From: Takakia lepidozioides
Taxonomy: Eukaryota > Streptophyta > Takakiopsida > Takakiales > Takakiaceae
Assembly (NCBI GenBank): GCA_030704615.1
Contig: CM060732.1
Location: forward strand, 39,229,053-39,293,052
Direction of reading: 5' to 3'
DNA length: 64,000 nt
The notes beneath the pieces are model-generated. The model was not told the origin of the DNA and searched no databases. It worked only from the letters and a program-made list of their open reading frames with translations. Below, piece by piece: positions 46,665-59,339 of the stretch. The translations under genes were made by a program, and so were the position numbers. Every line of letters begins with the position of its first letter. The stretch's first letter is position 1.

Positions 46665-47006
46665 GGTGGCAGGCCGCAAATGCGCACACCCTTCGAAGCG
46701 CTCCCGCAGATGCAATTGCGAAAGGAAGACGCAGAGCGAAGCAGCTAGGGTTTCATGCGCTGCGCCGCCCTGGCAGGCTTGGAGGTGTCGTTCTAACTAT
46801 TTCATCCGTCGCCTGTATAGGTTTCCGTCGACACTCTGTTGGAGGGGGCAAGCCGCCATAGCTCGGTGTGGAGCAAGGACAGGACACAGGGAGAAGAATG
46901 AGAGGGAAAAACCCAAACCCCCGTAGTTTCCTGAGGATCTTTGTGATGGTGCTACTGTAATCTGCACTGCCTGTTGTCTGAGCGAGCGATCTCTTTTGAA
47001 GTACAG
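46665..47006. promoter_or_regulatory. divergent intergenic region (eL42 / p32-MAM33)
   Basis: Only 342 bp separate the start codons of two intact genes on opposite strands, and both 5' UTRs must lie within it. It is GC-rich without an obvious TATA box, fitting a bidirectional housekeeping promoter. The exact transcription starts cannot be read. Confidence 0.55.
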
Positions 47007-48309
47007 ATGCTGTCTGTGGGTCGCAGGGCCTCCGGGTCCTTGAGTAGGCGGGTCGCCTTGTGCGTAGAACAGGCATTACAGAATTCATGGGAAAAGAGAG
47101 GATGCGATCTGCCTGTAAATGCTCGGTTGGTTTCTTCAGCGAGAGAGCTTCGCCCTCCCATGCCGCAGCAGAGGCGGAGGCCGCCTCCGCCTCCTCCGGC
47201 TTCTAGGAGTTCTAAACCACTGTACGGGAGAATTGACATAACCAATCACCCGGAAAGACCAATCCTAGAAATGCTGAAAGCAGAGATTGACAATACGAGG
47301 AAAATTCAAAAGGTAATCACTCGGCATCTTTCTGAGATTTTTGCACCTGTGACCTAGTAGCACGTTCAAGAGGGTAGTGAAGAAGCTGATAGTATATTTG
47401 TTTGGAGCTATGTCCCTCAGTGGTATGAGCGGCATGACGGGGACTAGCCCCACACATAGTTGATTTTGTGATGACAGTCGCAGTTAGAGAGTATTAGGGC
47501 TGGATCCGGTTTATGGTTTCAGCTCATCTACTTTTCAGTAACATTATCTGTGTCTTGTGCACATGTGTCTCTCTGTGAGATGGGAGAGAATGAGACTAAG
47601 GGCTAGTGGTGGTTTTCTGCAGTTTTTCATGAAGGATCCACCTCCGCCCTTCAAGTTGAAAGTTGAGCCTGGCAAAATGGAGGTGTATATGCAGCGAAGA
47701 TATGGTATAGAAGAGATCCACTGCACAACACATATAGTGCCCAGGGCAGATCGTAAGAAGGTTGACTCTCAAGACGAAGTTCAGGACCCCAAACGCGATT
47801 TGTGTTTGGAACTCAGGATTTCCATTACTAAAGGCGGACTTCAGGCAATGGAGATCAACTGTCAGTTGTACAAGAACAAGTATTCCATCAACCATATCCA
47901 CTTCTGTGAGAATAAGGCCTCGAAGGAGCAGGGGTGGTACATACCTTATGGGAAGTAAGTGTGCCCCACGCCTCTCAGAACACTTGAGTCCAAGAACTGC
48001 ATCGGTTATTAATTTTGTGTGCGCTCGAAGTTGATTTCACGTCAATGTGTGAAACAGAAAAATCAGCCAGAAGCTAAGGATGAGTTGGTTATAAATGGTG
48101 TGTGCGTTCTAAGCTGATTTCATGTCAATGTGTGAATCAGAAGAATCAGCCAGAAGTTGAAGGATGAGTTCCACCAATTCCTAGCTGTCAGAGGATTTGA
48201 TGATGTACTTGCAAAATACGAGTATGACTACATGAGTGACAAGGATTTCCGCGATCGGCTACTTTCGTTCGAGAGAATTGAGGCAGTTATTAAGGTAGGG
48301 GCAAACTGA
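47007..48309 (+). CDS. p32/gC1qR/MAM33-family mitochondrial glycoprotein
   Basis: Three exons, 47007-47312, 47623-47954 and 48141-48309, sum to 807 nt (268 aa), with all phases agreeing. The N-terminus MLSVGRRASGSLSRRVALCV is basic and lacks acidic residues, as in a mitochondrial presequence. The mature part begins near ILEMLKAEIDNTRKI. The acidic beta-sheet body has RDLCLELRISITKGGLQAME, and the family's C-terminal helices appear as FHQFLAVRGFDDVLAKYEYD and YMSDKDFRDRLLSFERIEAV. Members form doughnut-shaped trimers in the matrix and affect respiration or mitoribosomes; the role here is inferred from family only. The ATG at 47007 was chosen; the upstream in-frame codon at 46974 is TTG. If a donor at 48295 (AAG|GTAGGG) is used, another short exon would replace the last three residues. 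Confidence 0.75.
48026..48178 (+). repeat. tandem duplication of the intron 2 acceptor region
   Basis: The segment GTTGATTTCACGTCAATGTG ... CAG then AAAAATCAGCCAGAAG is followed by a second copy, GCTGATTTCATGTCAATGTG ... CAG then AAGAATCAGCCAGAAG. The unit is about 80 bp and includes the splice acceptor and the first bases of exon 3. Only the second copy (exon start 48141) continues into the conserved frame. Confidence 0.75.
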
Positions 48310-49430
48310 AGCAGGGAAAATCAAGAATTCAGTTCACTTCTGGGAAAGCTGGAATCAGCAGTACTGGGACTGACCTCAAAATCTTTTTTGTCGTTCCTTA
48401 CAATTCAGAACTGGTTTTGTTTTGCATATTTGGCTATGTACAAGCTGCAATTGACTCAAAAGAAAATCAAACCAGTTTGTGAGCCAACCATGAACTAGTA
48501 AGAGACTATCACCTTTCTAAGGCTCCGTGGAAAGTTAGGGTAGACAATGGTTCTCTATTTTCAAAAATGTAGAAAAGGTATGTTGGAAGCCACCCACCAT
48601 GGAAATGCTGGTGAAGTCTGTTGAGGAAGGGGTTGCGATTGCCAAGCTCTAATGGCGCAGCTGGTGGCTACGTGAAGGCAAGTGGCAACAGAGCAATTGA
48701 TTTTGCAGCTCCACCTGTGTATTGTCCCCTCCATGTCATGTTATCTGCTATGGATATGTCACCTCCATTATACAGTTGCTTACAATCATTTGAGGAGGCT
48801 CTCTAGCTGAAGTCTTGCAGTCATACAATAGTTAGAATCAGTATGCAAGCCCTGTTATATTGATATATCCATCTCTGTATATCCATCTCTGGGTTTAATG
48901 CTGTGAACTGGAAACTGGTACTTGAACCTTCTCTTTGGTGGTGTGGCTTGAATGCGTCGTCCATGGAGAACACAGCTTTTGTGCTGAAGCCATCAAACAC
49001 CCGCTGCAGTTCTCCCATCTGCTTGGTATTGTTCTTTGTTAAACCTCTGGGAAGTCTGGGCAGGATGTATGGTGGCAGGAACCAATGTCTTTGATCGACC
49101 AGTGCTTTTGAGGTAGACTCCTTGTTGCTTAAATCTATCTGTATAGACTAAAGAACAAATCAAACCATGTGGGAGTTCTTTGGATGAACAGGATAGGCAG
49201 AGGATGAATGGTGTGCTTGATCAGGGCATCAAAACCTGGGAGCAGCGGTATGTTGGGTGCGATGAATGAAAAGTGACAGTAATTCATCCACTTAAGATAG
49301 TTGCTTCAGCGTGCTGATGGAGTGAGATGAATGAGTGGTGGATATAGACCTGTAGACGAAAATGGCATAATGTTGTCCAACAGATTGGAACTTGCATTAG
49401 CTAAGGCATGTGACTAGTGTTAAGTTGCGA
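48310..49430. other. 3' flank of the p32/MAM33 gene, no firm gene
   Basis: Short frames only. This probably includes 3' UTR and single-copy spacer. No repeat was recognised. Confidence 0.35.
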
Positions 49431-49435
49431 GTTTA

Positions 49436-49560
49436 AATACGGTCCCAATAAATATGTATGTGGCAATTTATGGTGCACTTGAGCTAACATGTATGGCCCG
49501 CGAGCTACAGCCGGGAACCCCCCCTCCGGCAGCCTTATCGGAAGGGGGAGCGCCCTACCT
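49436..49560 (+). repeat. relic of a MULE terminal inverted repeat
   Basis: GGTCCCAATA, GTGGCAATTTATGGTGCACT, GGCCCGCGAGCTACAGCCGG and CAGCCTTATCGGAAGGGGG follow the same order as the left TIR of the 13.8-kb element (12762-12880). It is diverged, and no partner end is found nearby. Confidence 0.6.
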
Positions 49561-51680
49561 CAAATCCGATAGCATGATTATCACCTTCCAAACCCCCCAT
49601 CAACAACAGAAATAGACATGTTGCGATCGAAATCCTTGAGCGTATGGATACCATGTGGCTCATATAGAGCCTCTGAAGAGAAATGAATTTGAAACGTTTT
49701 GATCAGTTCATCAATTGGTATTTGTAAAGCTTGTGAAAAATGAGCCATCGTAGATCTTTTGATGTAATTGCATGATGCAACAAGCCGCAAACCCAAGAGA
49801 CTCTGTCCATTGAAGCAACAATTTTGAGCTGCCATGTGGTTTCTACTTAAGAGCTTTTTTAGACCAATTGTACTTTTGAAAGTTCACATGGAGTAAGGTG
49901 TATGGTCCGTTGACCATATTTTTCCATTGACTTTAAACCCTAATGGACGAGGCAGTTTTTGGTGGGCCCCCTCCAAATCAGGACATACCCGCACAATGAG
50001 GGTGTATCTCTTAGGAAACTAACATCCACAGGGATGAACCGCGTATGAATGGGAGGCTATCTACTTCATCCAACTTTTGTGTATATTTCAGCTCACTCCA
50101 CCTTGTCGTTTGGAAGATTATAAGAAATTTGCAAGCCCAAAATTTGGGGTACACGCCAAATTTAGAGTGGAAAAATGGTTTGACTAGGAAATTGGATCGA
50201 CAAAATATTTTTTCCTTGCAAGACCCCATCCAGATTCCAATTATGTGGCGCTTAAAGCATGTTGCCCCAAAATTTCAAAGCAGAATTCCAAAATCTTGAT
50301 AAAGTTGCTTTGTATGGAAAAACAGGGGGGTCAAAACACACCATGAAGCTCAAATGACATGTAATTCAGGCTTAGGGGGTCAAAATTTCCTTGGAATCAC
50401 AATTGCTGCGGTGAAAGTGTTCCTTGAATGATGAACTACTACCTCCAAAAAGAAATTCAGAATTCTAACAAAAATCCAGGCAAAGATTTGCATTTGTTTC
50501 CATTTGTACTTTTGCCTTGTTGCCACCCCTTCAGTGCCATGTTGTTAAGTCAAAGCTGCTGGACGACCAATTGTGGGCACCCCTGCACACTAAAATTTTT
50601 ACTGAGGGCAGGGCTTTCATTATTTTAGGAGGCCATAAAGACGGGCAGCGGCATGACATCAAGGTGCACAACTTTCGTTCAGAAAGTTTTTTCATCCAAG
50701 GTCATCCAACGATTTGCCATCGTGGATGATTTCTGATGCAACCCTGACGCGACCCGAAACGGGTCACCTCATCCATTAGGGATTAACATGATGCAAAGCA
50801 ACGTTTTTTTTATGCACGAAATTTCGCCACTTTTCGATCTAGAAATTGGTCTCACGAAATTTACAAAGGAATTATGGATTAAAATATGGCACTGTTTCGC
50901 ATTACCGCCCTCCCTAATGCCATCATGTCGTTGCAATGAGGACGCCGCTTGTACAACTATCGCACAAGGAAAAGAGCCACATGCCATTTGGGTTCGTTAG
51001 ATCCAGATGATCTTGCCTATCGATTTCAAGAAACCCTACCATCCTACCAGCGCAAGGAGTAAAGCCTTGGGTTCAAACTCTTCCCGCTTTCGCCAGGGGG
51101 TCGAGCTATGGAGGGAACTCTTTTCGCTTACCCGCCTAGTATTTGTGTCATGCACCTCCATTTAAGCAGACTTGCACCGCCTCTTGCACTGGCACATGAG
51201 GCTTTGAGCAGAGTTGCTGATCTTGCACAAGATTAGTCATATTCGTTAATGGATTGTATCCATGTGACAAAGTTGTGCTAGGCTTTGCAAGATGCAATGT
51301 CGTTGTTACTTAGAAAAAATTACCTCCATTGTCGCTCCCACAAACCGAACACTACATGAGTTGAGTTCGCATAAAACTCATCAAACATTCTTGAGAGTAG
51401 CCACCAGTTCGAGATCACATGCCACAGAGTCGTCAATTGATCTTCCTCATAGGCCAGGAGCCAGGAGCCAACGTGGCTCAAGTTCTTAAATGAAAAAAAA
51501 AACGCTGATGCAAAGTCTGTGCCCTCAAGGGTCAGAGCCAACAAATAGTCAATTGAATCGAACCAACAACCTTTAAGATCGTAAAAATAACCATGGTACA
51601 CATTGCAATTGTTGGTGCTCTAAATCGATATTTATATATTGAAAAATTAGGGTAGTAAGACATTAGATTAACTAGGGTAG
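49561..51680. other. no recognisable gene
   Basis: AT-rich sequence with a few open frames of about 80 codons (49581-49835 minus, 50045-50299 plus, 51320-51601 minus), none with known motifs. It is probably old transposon sequence continuing from the TIR relic. Confidence 0.35.
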
Positions 51681-51689
51681 CCTGCACCA

Positions 51690-54600
51690 TTGGCCCAAGT
51701 GTCCAGTGTCATCTAATTAAGCCCAAGTCCAAGTGCGTTTCCTATGTTGAGGCCCAAGTGCGACCTCTAGGGTAGCTTGTGCCTTTGGCCCACGTGTGAA
51801 GAATTGAAATGTAAGACCAAGTGTGATTTCCTATATATCCCAATGCGTCTCCTATGTCAAGGCCCATCTAAGCCCAAGTGCAATCTTCTATGTATCCAAG
51901 TGCATCTCCCGTGTAAAGAGGCCCAAGTGTTCACCGTTATCTAAACCAAGTGTATCCAAGTGCGTCTCCGATGTAGAGGCCGAAGTTCTACATACTTACG
52001 TTCGTGTTAGCCGTATCTCATCATTTATATTCCACAGAGCCTACGACCAGATTTGAACCGGAGACCTTTCCCTTTATATCTCTTCTGTTGAGGCTCCAAC
52101 CATTGTCCCAGGAATGCCCACTTTCCTATTTTTGGGGAATGTCAAGTGACCAAAAGTACTTGAAATTCAACATCTCCTACACTGCCGGTCCAAAAATGAG
52201 GGCTTTCCAACGGTACCAAACACCAAGGTTGGGGCCCCACGGTTTGGGATATCTCAAATCTACAAAACAAACAAACAAAACAAATATCTCACTTCATATA
52301 TTGATAGGTAGCCTTTGCCGTTGGCCCAAGTATCCAATGTCATCTAAGTCCAAGTGTAATCCCCTATGTATCAAAGTGCGTCTCCTATGTCGAGGCCCAA
52401 ATGCAACCTCTAGGGTAGCCTTTACCGTTGGCCCAAGTGTCCAATGCCATCTAAGTAAGTTTTTTTCCACAAAGCCTACGACCAGACTTGACCAGAGACC
52501 TTGCCCTTGATATCTCTCTCGTTGAGGCTCCAACCATTTATCCCAGGAATGCCCATTTTGCCATTTTTGCTATTTTTTGTGAATTTCCAGCGACCAAAAG
52601 TACACACCGCAGGTCCAAAAATCATGAGACCAAGCCCATTCACCCCTCCTCGTCGAGGGCTTTCCAACGGTACCAAGCACTAGGGCTGTGGCCTTGCGGT
52701 TTGGGACATCTCAACGTGACAAAACAAAACAAACGTCTTGCTTCATGTATTGACTAGGGTAGCCTGTGTCGTTGGCCCAAGTGTCAAGTGTCATCTAAAT
52801 CCAAGTGCATCAATATATGAAGCAAAGCCACATCTAATTATTATTTTTTCATTTGAACCGGAGACCTTTCCCTTGATATCTCCAAGTGCAATCCTCTATA
52901 TATCAAAGTGCGTCTCCTATGTCGAGACCCAAATGTGACCTCTAGGATAGCTTGTGCCATTGGCCCAAATGCCTAGTATCATCTAAGCCCAACTGCAAGA
53001 TCTCACATGTATCCTAGTGCATCTCCCAAGTACAACCTCTAGGGTAGCCTGTGCCGTTGGCCCAAGTGTCCAGTGTCATCTAAGTCCAAGTGCAATCTCT
53101 TATGTATCCACCTTACAGTTTGGGAGATCTAGGGCGGTACCATGTGCCATTGGCCCATGTGTGAAGAATTGAGATCTAAGCCCAAATGCAATCTCATATG
53201 TATCCAAGTGCTTCTCCCATGTGGAGACCCAAGTGCGACCTCCAGTGTCCAATGTCATCTAAGTCCAAGTGCAATCCCAAAGCTTACTTTGCTATTTTTG
53301 AAATCTCCCGTCGAGGCTTCATGTATTGAAATATCCACTTTGCTATTTTTTGCGAATTTCCAGCGACCAAAAGTACCTGAAATTCCAAATCTCCCACATG
53401 AAGGGCCAATCATTGCTCCAAGAAAGCCCAAATTCAATCTCCTACTATCCATGGATAATATGTTGGCCAACTCCGTCTCCAAATTTTATAAAACCAAGTT
53501 GATGCACCCCTACTCATCAAGTGCTACCAAAATCGTGGCCACAGGCCCGCGGTTTGCAGGTCCATCTAAGCCCACATTCAGTCTCATATTATCCATGGAT
53601 AATATGTTGGCCAAGTGCGACCTCGAGTGTCTTTCCAACACTTAATTTTGTAATTTAGTTGAATTTCCAGAGACCAAATTTTATGAAACCAAATCGATGC
53701 ACTTGGGCCTACTCATCGAGGGCTTTCCAACGGTACCAAAATCGTGGCAAGAGGCCCCGCGGTTTGGGAGATCTCATCGACGCTACGTACAAAACATATT
53801 GTGAACGCCAATATTCTAAAATAACCAATTTACATTTATATCCATATGCACAAAAGAGAAATGAAGGGCCAATCATTGCTACAGGATTGAAAGCCCACTT
53901 TGCCATTTTTCACGAATTTCCAACTACCAAAAGTACTTAAAATTCGTTTTAGGCATATCTAATCTTTTTTTTTCCAAAGACCCTACAACCAGATTTGAAC
54001 CGGAGACCTTTCCCTTGATATCTCTCATGTCGAGGCTCTAATCATTGTCCCAAGAAAGCCCATTTTGCTATTTTCGTGAATTTCCAGCCACCCAAAGTAC
54101 GTGGAATTTCATATCTCCCACACAGTCGGTCCAAATATCATGAGACTAACCCCTCCTCGTCGAGAGCTTTCCAATGGTACCAAGCACCAGTGTTGGGGCC
54201 TTGCAGTGTGGGATATCTCAACGCTACAAAACAAAATCAAACAAACAAACAAATCGTCTCGCTTCATATATTGACTAGGGTAGCCCGTGCCGTTGGCCCA
54301 AGTGTCCAGTGTCATCTAAGCCGAAGTGCAATCTCATATGTATCCAAAAGCATCTCCAATGTGCGACTCCCATGTCGAGGCCCATCCCATCTAAGCCTAG
54401 TGTGCAATCTCCTATGTATCCAAGTACATCTCCATGCCAAAGCCCGATTAATTTTTTTCCATGAAAATATTGAGTAGTAATATATCATATCATTATTGAT
54501 ATATCTCCCGTCTCTAGGGTAACCTGTGCCGTTGGCCCAAGTGTCCAATGTCATCTAAGTCCAAGTGCAATCCCCTATGTATCTAGAGACCCTCTTGTTT

Positions 54601-55230
54601 GGGAGATCTAGGCCTAGGGTAGCATGCGGCGTGCGCCATGGGCCCATGTGTTAAGAATTGAAATCTAAGTCCAAGTGCAATCCCCTATGTATTCAAGTAG
54701 CGTCTCCTATGTCGAGGCCCATGTGTGAAGAATTGAAATCTAAGCCCAAGTGCAATTTCTTATGTATCCAAGTAGGTCTCCTATGTCGAGGCCCAAGTGC
54801 TAGTGTAGCCTATGCCGTTGGCCCATGTGTGAAGAATTGAAATCTACGCCCAAGTGCAATCTTCTATTCATGTATCCAAGTGCATCTCCCATTAACAGGC
54901 CCAAGTATCCAGTGTCATCTAAATCCAAGTGCAATCCCATATCTAATCATTTTTTTTTTTCGAGAGCCTATGACCAGATTTGAACCGGAGACCTTTCCCT
55001 TGATATCTATCCCATCGAGGCTCCAACCATTGTCCTAGGAATGCCCACTTTGCCATTTTTGTTATTTTTTGTGAATTTCCAGCAACCAAAAGTACTTGGC
55101 ATTCTGTATTTCCCACACCGTAGGTCCAAAAATGATGAGACCAAGCCGGTGCACCCCTCCTCATCGAGGGCTTTCCAACGGCACCAAGCACCAACGCTGG
55201 GCCTCGCGGTTTGCCCTCAAGAGTAGACCA
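51690..55230 (+). repeat. 3.5-kb field of two interleaved repeat modules
   Basis: Module A is built from phrases GGGTAGCCTGTGCCGTTGGC, CCAAGTGTCCAGTGTCATCT, AAGTCCAAGTGCAATC and CTATGTATCCAAGTGCGTCT, repeated more than ten times at irregular spacing. Module B reads TTGAACCGGAGACCTTTCCC, TTGATATCTC, GAATTTCCAGCGACCAAAAG, GGGCTTTCCAACGGTACCAA and GCGGTTTGGGA. It appears near 52050, 52490, 52855, 53340, 53650, 53995 and 54975, often truncated. The order alternates A-B-A-B. No gene is present. Confidence 0.8.
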
Positions 55231-56425
55231 CGCATCAATTTTGAACAAGTGGGATGATCTTGATATATGTACACGAGAACTTACCTACAACGAGGATATA
55301 ACACCCTCGGATAAGCCCTATGTTGTAGATATACCTACCCTAATGAAGATTAAGATGAAGGAGCTCCATAAACGTGTTCTACGTGTACCACATTAATTGT
55401 AGAGCAAAATGTGAAGAGTTCAAATCCCTCTAAAAGAACTTTTTGAACATGTAACAACTAGGATGAAAAGAGGAAATGCACATTAATAGCACATTAATAG
55501 CAGTCAAGATCATTCAATTTGATGCAGGAGAGTATATATATATTGTTATGTTTCCTCATTCTAATGAAATGTAAAATGGACCTTCATGGCTAAATGTAAG
55601 GTTATTTTTTCCTTACCCAAACAAACAAACAAACAAATCGTATGAATTCATATATTGATAAAGTTACTCATAGATAAAAAATAAAAAATAAAAAATAAAA
55701 AATAAACTTCCAGTATTATAGATATATAGGTATAAGAAATTCGTTCTAAATGAAAATTATTAATTAAAAAAATCTAAAATAATATTATCTTATAATTGTT
55801 TTAAATAAAAATTCAAAAATATTAAAATATCCTGAATTTTTTGTTCTTAATTTTAATTTTAAAAATTAAATATGTTAAACCCTAATTTAACCCTTAAATT
55901 CGTACGCGACCTGAATCAGGTTGCGACCTGTCGAAAAAATGCCCATATCTTGCTGAGATTTTATTGAAATTAAACTATTCCTGAAGCAATAAATTTGCTG
56001 ACAAGATACTCCCCAACCATAAGTGGAAATGAATGCATTTAGAGTGAAACCCTGACCTGCAGATTTTTACAAAAAACGCTGGGGTTAGGTAAGGAGAGGG
56101 GTTAGGCAAGGATGACTACGTACGTGGCAACTTTCTATTGCTGCATGCAACAGCCAGCTCCAAAACTTTGGCCCCACTTAGGCTTCAACTTTTGAAAAAT
56201 TCACCATTGGATTCCAAAAAAAATTTAACATTTGATAAGGATCATAGGAACTCATTCTCTCACCGCTCGGATAGAAAAAAATCTTGGATTTTTGCACCCT
56301 TTTTGATAATGTTAGAAATTCCATGTTATAGAACATATATGAACCCCCAAAGAATACATACAAACGAGCATGTAGCATCCTTTGGCATTTTAGCATGAAA
56401 TTTTATGCATACTTGGATATCTTAT
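55231..56425. other. AT-rich spacer
   Basis: No gene. It includes a short (AAAAAAT)n microsatellite at about 55674-55707 and runs of A/T to about 55.9 kb. Confidence 0.5.
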
Positions 56426-56493
56426 GTCATGGTTTTAGTCATGGTTAACTAGAATTACCTACTTCTAGTTAACTAGGACATTTTGGATATTTA
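56426..56493 (+). repeat. left arm of a 67-bp inverted repeat pair
   Basis: GTCATGGTTTTAGTCATGGT, TAACTAGAATTACCTACTTC and TAGTTAACTAGGACATTTTG occur here. They recur inverted at 61881-61948, with one mismatch seen and a one-base length difference at the end. The arms are 5.4 kb apart. Confidence 0.8.
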
Positions 56494-56861
56494 CATTTGT
56501 ATTTTGTGTGTTGGGACTTCGTTTGGTCTCACATACCAAGTGAGGTGTCAAACCTTACTTGGGACATGGGGATGGATTTTCCCCTTGTGAGTGTTGAAGA
56601 TGGCTCATCTTCTTGTAGTTGAGCCTCCATGAGCCTCTCCCACTGCTATAGCTCTAGGTATTGAGTGGGAGTGTCATGAGAGTTTTGTAGGGTGGATTCT
56701 TTTAGCAAAGGTGCCCTTGCCTTGACTTAGTTTATATGATTGAGTGGATTCATGAGTGGAGTGTTTCCATTGTGTTCACTGTCATTTTTACTACAAGAAG
56801 ATGACATTTATGCTTATGAGTGCGGAGTGTATGGATTAGTTTAACACTTGTGTCGGTGTAT

Positions 56862-57105
56862 ACCAAGGAGTGTGAGAGCTAGGAAAAGCTCAAGTATCTC
56901 ACAAGACTTGCAAGGTATTGCAAGAAAAGGTGTTTGGTGAAGTTGCATACACCAAGGAATTGGAGAACTAAGAGAATTTAGCTCTTGTATCGCAAGGCTT
57001 GCAAGAGTTGCAAAGAAAAATACTTGTGGTGTTACACCAAGGTGTTGGAGAGCTCAAGAAGGAGCTTGTTTGCTACAAGATTGGCAAGGATTGCAAGAGG
57101 GAAGT
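56862..57105 (+). repeat. tandem repeat, about 80 bp x 3
   Basis: Three successive copies of ACACCAAGG...GAGAGCT...AGCTC..TA.C.CAAGACTTGCAAGG.TTGCAAGA with substitutions. The flanks to 57.9 kb share the same AAGCTTGAG/GGAGCTT vocabulary, suggesting a longer decayed array. Confidence 0.6.
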
Positions 57106-58059
57106 CTTGTGTGTGTGGAAACATGGATTTTAGGGTTTGAGAATCATTTCTATGCATCATGGAGTCAATGGTGTATGCCATGGCATGTGGAGAGCAACTA
57201 AAGGATTGTTAGTGCTCATTTCACTATCAATCTAGGGTTAAACAAGTTCAAAATGTGGAAGAGAAGCCAAGGAGCTACATAGGCTTGGGGTTGAAGACAA
57301 CAAAGGTAAGCACTTGGAGAGCATTAAGAAGCTCAAGAGATTTGAAGGGGAGCACGTGAAGAAGTATTCCAATCATAGTGGTGTGGAGCCAAGCTTAGTG
57401 CATTAAAGAGCTTGGAGCATATGTGGGAGATCATTGGAGGTGTCTTCATGAAGAAAAGAGATTGTGGCTTAAGGCATACATAGCAACTTCAACCATACAT
57501 TAGCATATGACAAGACAAGGAAATGGAATGTGAAGCTCATGTATTCATTCCCTTTTGGCTTAAGTTTTGTGGTGGATGGTTGATCAAGCAAGTGATGCTT
57601 GTGTGGAGTATGCTTCCCAAGTGTGGCTTCCAACTTCATATTTAAGCTTGAAGAGAGCTAGAAGGTGAAGGGAGCAAGTTGATTCATTTGTGTATGAAGT
57701 GATGCATGTGTGGAGCATGCTTTTGGCTTGAGCAAGCTTGAGAGGAGTGGCTCTTGAGCTAGCAAGTGAAGGGAGCTTGAATGACCAAGGCTTGAAAGGA
57801 CACAAGGTTTGGTGGCTTGTCAAAAGAGGTAGAAGCTTGTTTTTAGCTTCCAAGGAGAAATTGAGCTTGTTGTGTGGCCAATGCATTGTTAGTGGAGTTG
57901 GAAACAAGCTTGAGTAGCTTAAGGTGAAGAAGATCAAGGGAATTTGCCTTCGTACCCCATATAATTCAGGGGTATTAAGGGGATTAAGCATAGAGCCCCA
58001 AGGAGCACAAGCCCTAGTTTGGTAAGGCTAAACCTCAAGGAAATAGAGGGGGAAGTGGC

Positions 58060-58440
58060 TAAAACTTAGGGGGAAATGGCAAAACCCAGGGGAAAATGAA
58101 CTACTCTATGAGGGGGAAATGGCTATTGCCAGGGGGAAATGGCTATTCCTAAGGAGAATACAAGGGGAATACAAAGAAAATATGTATAGGCCCAGGAAAA
58201 TACTGGGGAATACTATGGCATATTTCTTATGAAACTTTGGGAACATGTTGGGAACCTATTGGGAGCATAGTGACATAGGAAGAGTCATTGGAGGACGGTT
58301 TGGGGTCTTGGAGGACTATTTGAATGACCATTGGGAGTCCTTGGAAGATTATTTGGAGGACCATCGGGGGTCCTTGGAAGAAAATATTTGGCGAGCTGGA
58401 GGAGTCTTTGGCGACTTGTATGAGGGATTATTTGGGATCA
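58060..58440 (+). repeat. two small G-rich tandem patches
   Basis: AGGGGGAAATGGC recurs about five times at 58060-58150. A GGAGTCCTTGGAAGATTATT-type unit of about 42 bp recurs at about 58300-58410. No gene. Confidence 0.55.
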
Positions 58441-58759
58441 TGGAGGGCCAAGTTTTGGTAGGCTCTGGGGGCTTTGGTGTACTGTTTGGAGTCCCATTGT
58501 GCAAGGTTTGAGAGCCTTAGTGAGATTGTTTGAGAGACATATTCTTGAGGGCTCTTGGAGAGTTATTTGAGAGACCCTTGAAAGGTAGTTTTGTTTATTG
58601 CTCCAGCAAGAGAGTGTGGAGATAAGGTAGTGGGATGAGAGCATTCTGGGGTTAGGAATTGCTTTAGTCTCTCTTTCCCGTAGTCTTTCACCCTTTCTAT
58701 AAGCCAAAACTTTTCCGTAGGTGGAGGCAAGAGTCAGTCCGGGTTTGGGCTGGGGTGTC

Positions 58760-59260
58760 ATTCTAGGAACGACACTGTGGAATAGTTTTTGGTGTGGGGA
58801 AGTTGTTGTTTGGATCCCCTCCACACCTGCATGCCATTCAGCCATAGTGTTGAACACTCCATTGGCATCCTCAATGCTCCCACATTTGGCATACATGGCC
58901 ACATTTGACAATGTTCAGGATGACATATGGTACAATTGCAGATTTGATGATGTCACTAGGGATTTCTTTGTCATTTTCCAAGGCTACCATACGCATTGCA
59001 AACGCACACAAACGTTATGTCGGTGGCCTTCACCTCTTCCCCCATCATTTGCTCAAAGGTTGGAGCCTCCATCCCGCACCCCTGTTGTGCATATCCTGCA
59101 AGCATCGCACTCCACGATGCCACATCTTGTTCAGCCATAGAGTTGAATACTGATCCCTTGGCATCCTTGATGCACCCACATTTGACATACATATCCACCA
59201 AGGCAGGGGCAATGTTCAAAATGACATCTGGTAATCTGATAGACATTCACCTTTTTGCCT
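58760..59260 (-). pseudogene. PPR protein fragments
   Basis: Minus-strand pieces read ALVDMYVKCGCIKDAKG, VASWSAMLAGYAQQG (59000-59220) and MYAKCGSIEDANGVFNTMAE (about 58820-58905). These are P/L/S-type PPR repeats with the usual spacing and several frameshifts. No E or DYW domain accompanies them. They are distinct from the copy at 41-42.6 kb. Confidence 0.7.
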
Positions 59261-59339
59261 CGGTTGTTCCACCATTGTCTGGGGTAAGAAAAATATTCAT
59301 TCCACAACTTCTTCTCGTCTGTGTTACCTGTTTCAGGAT

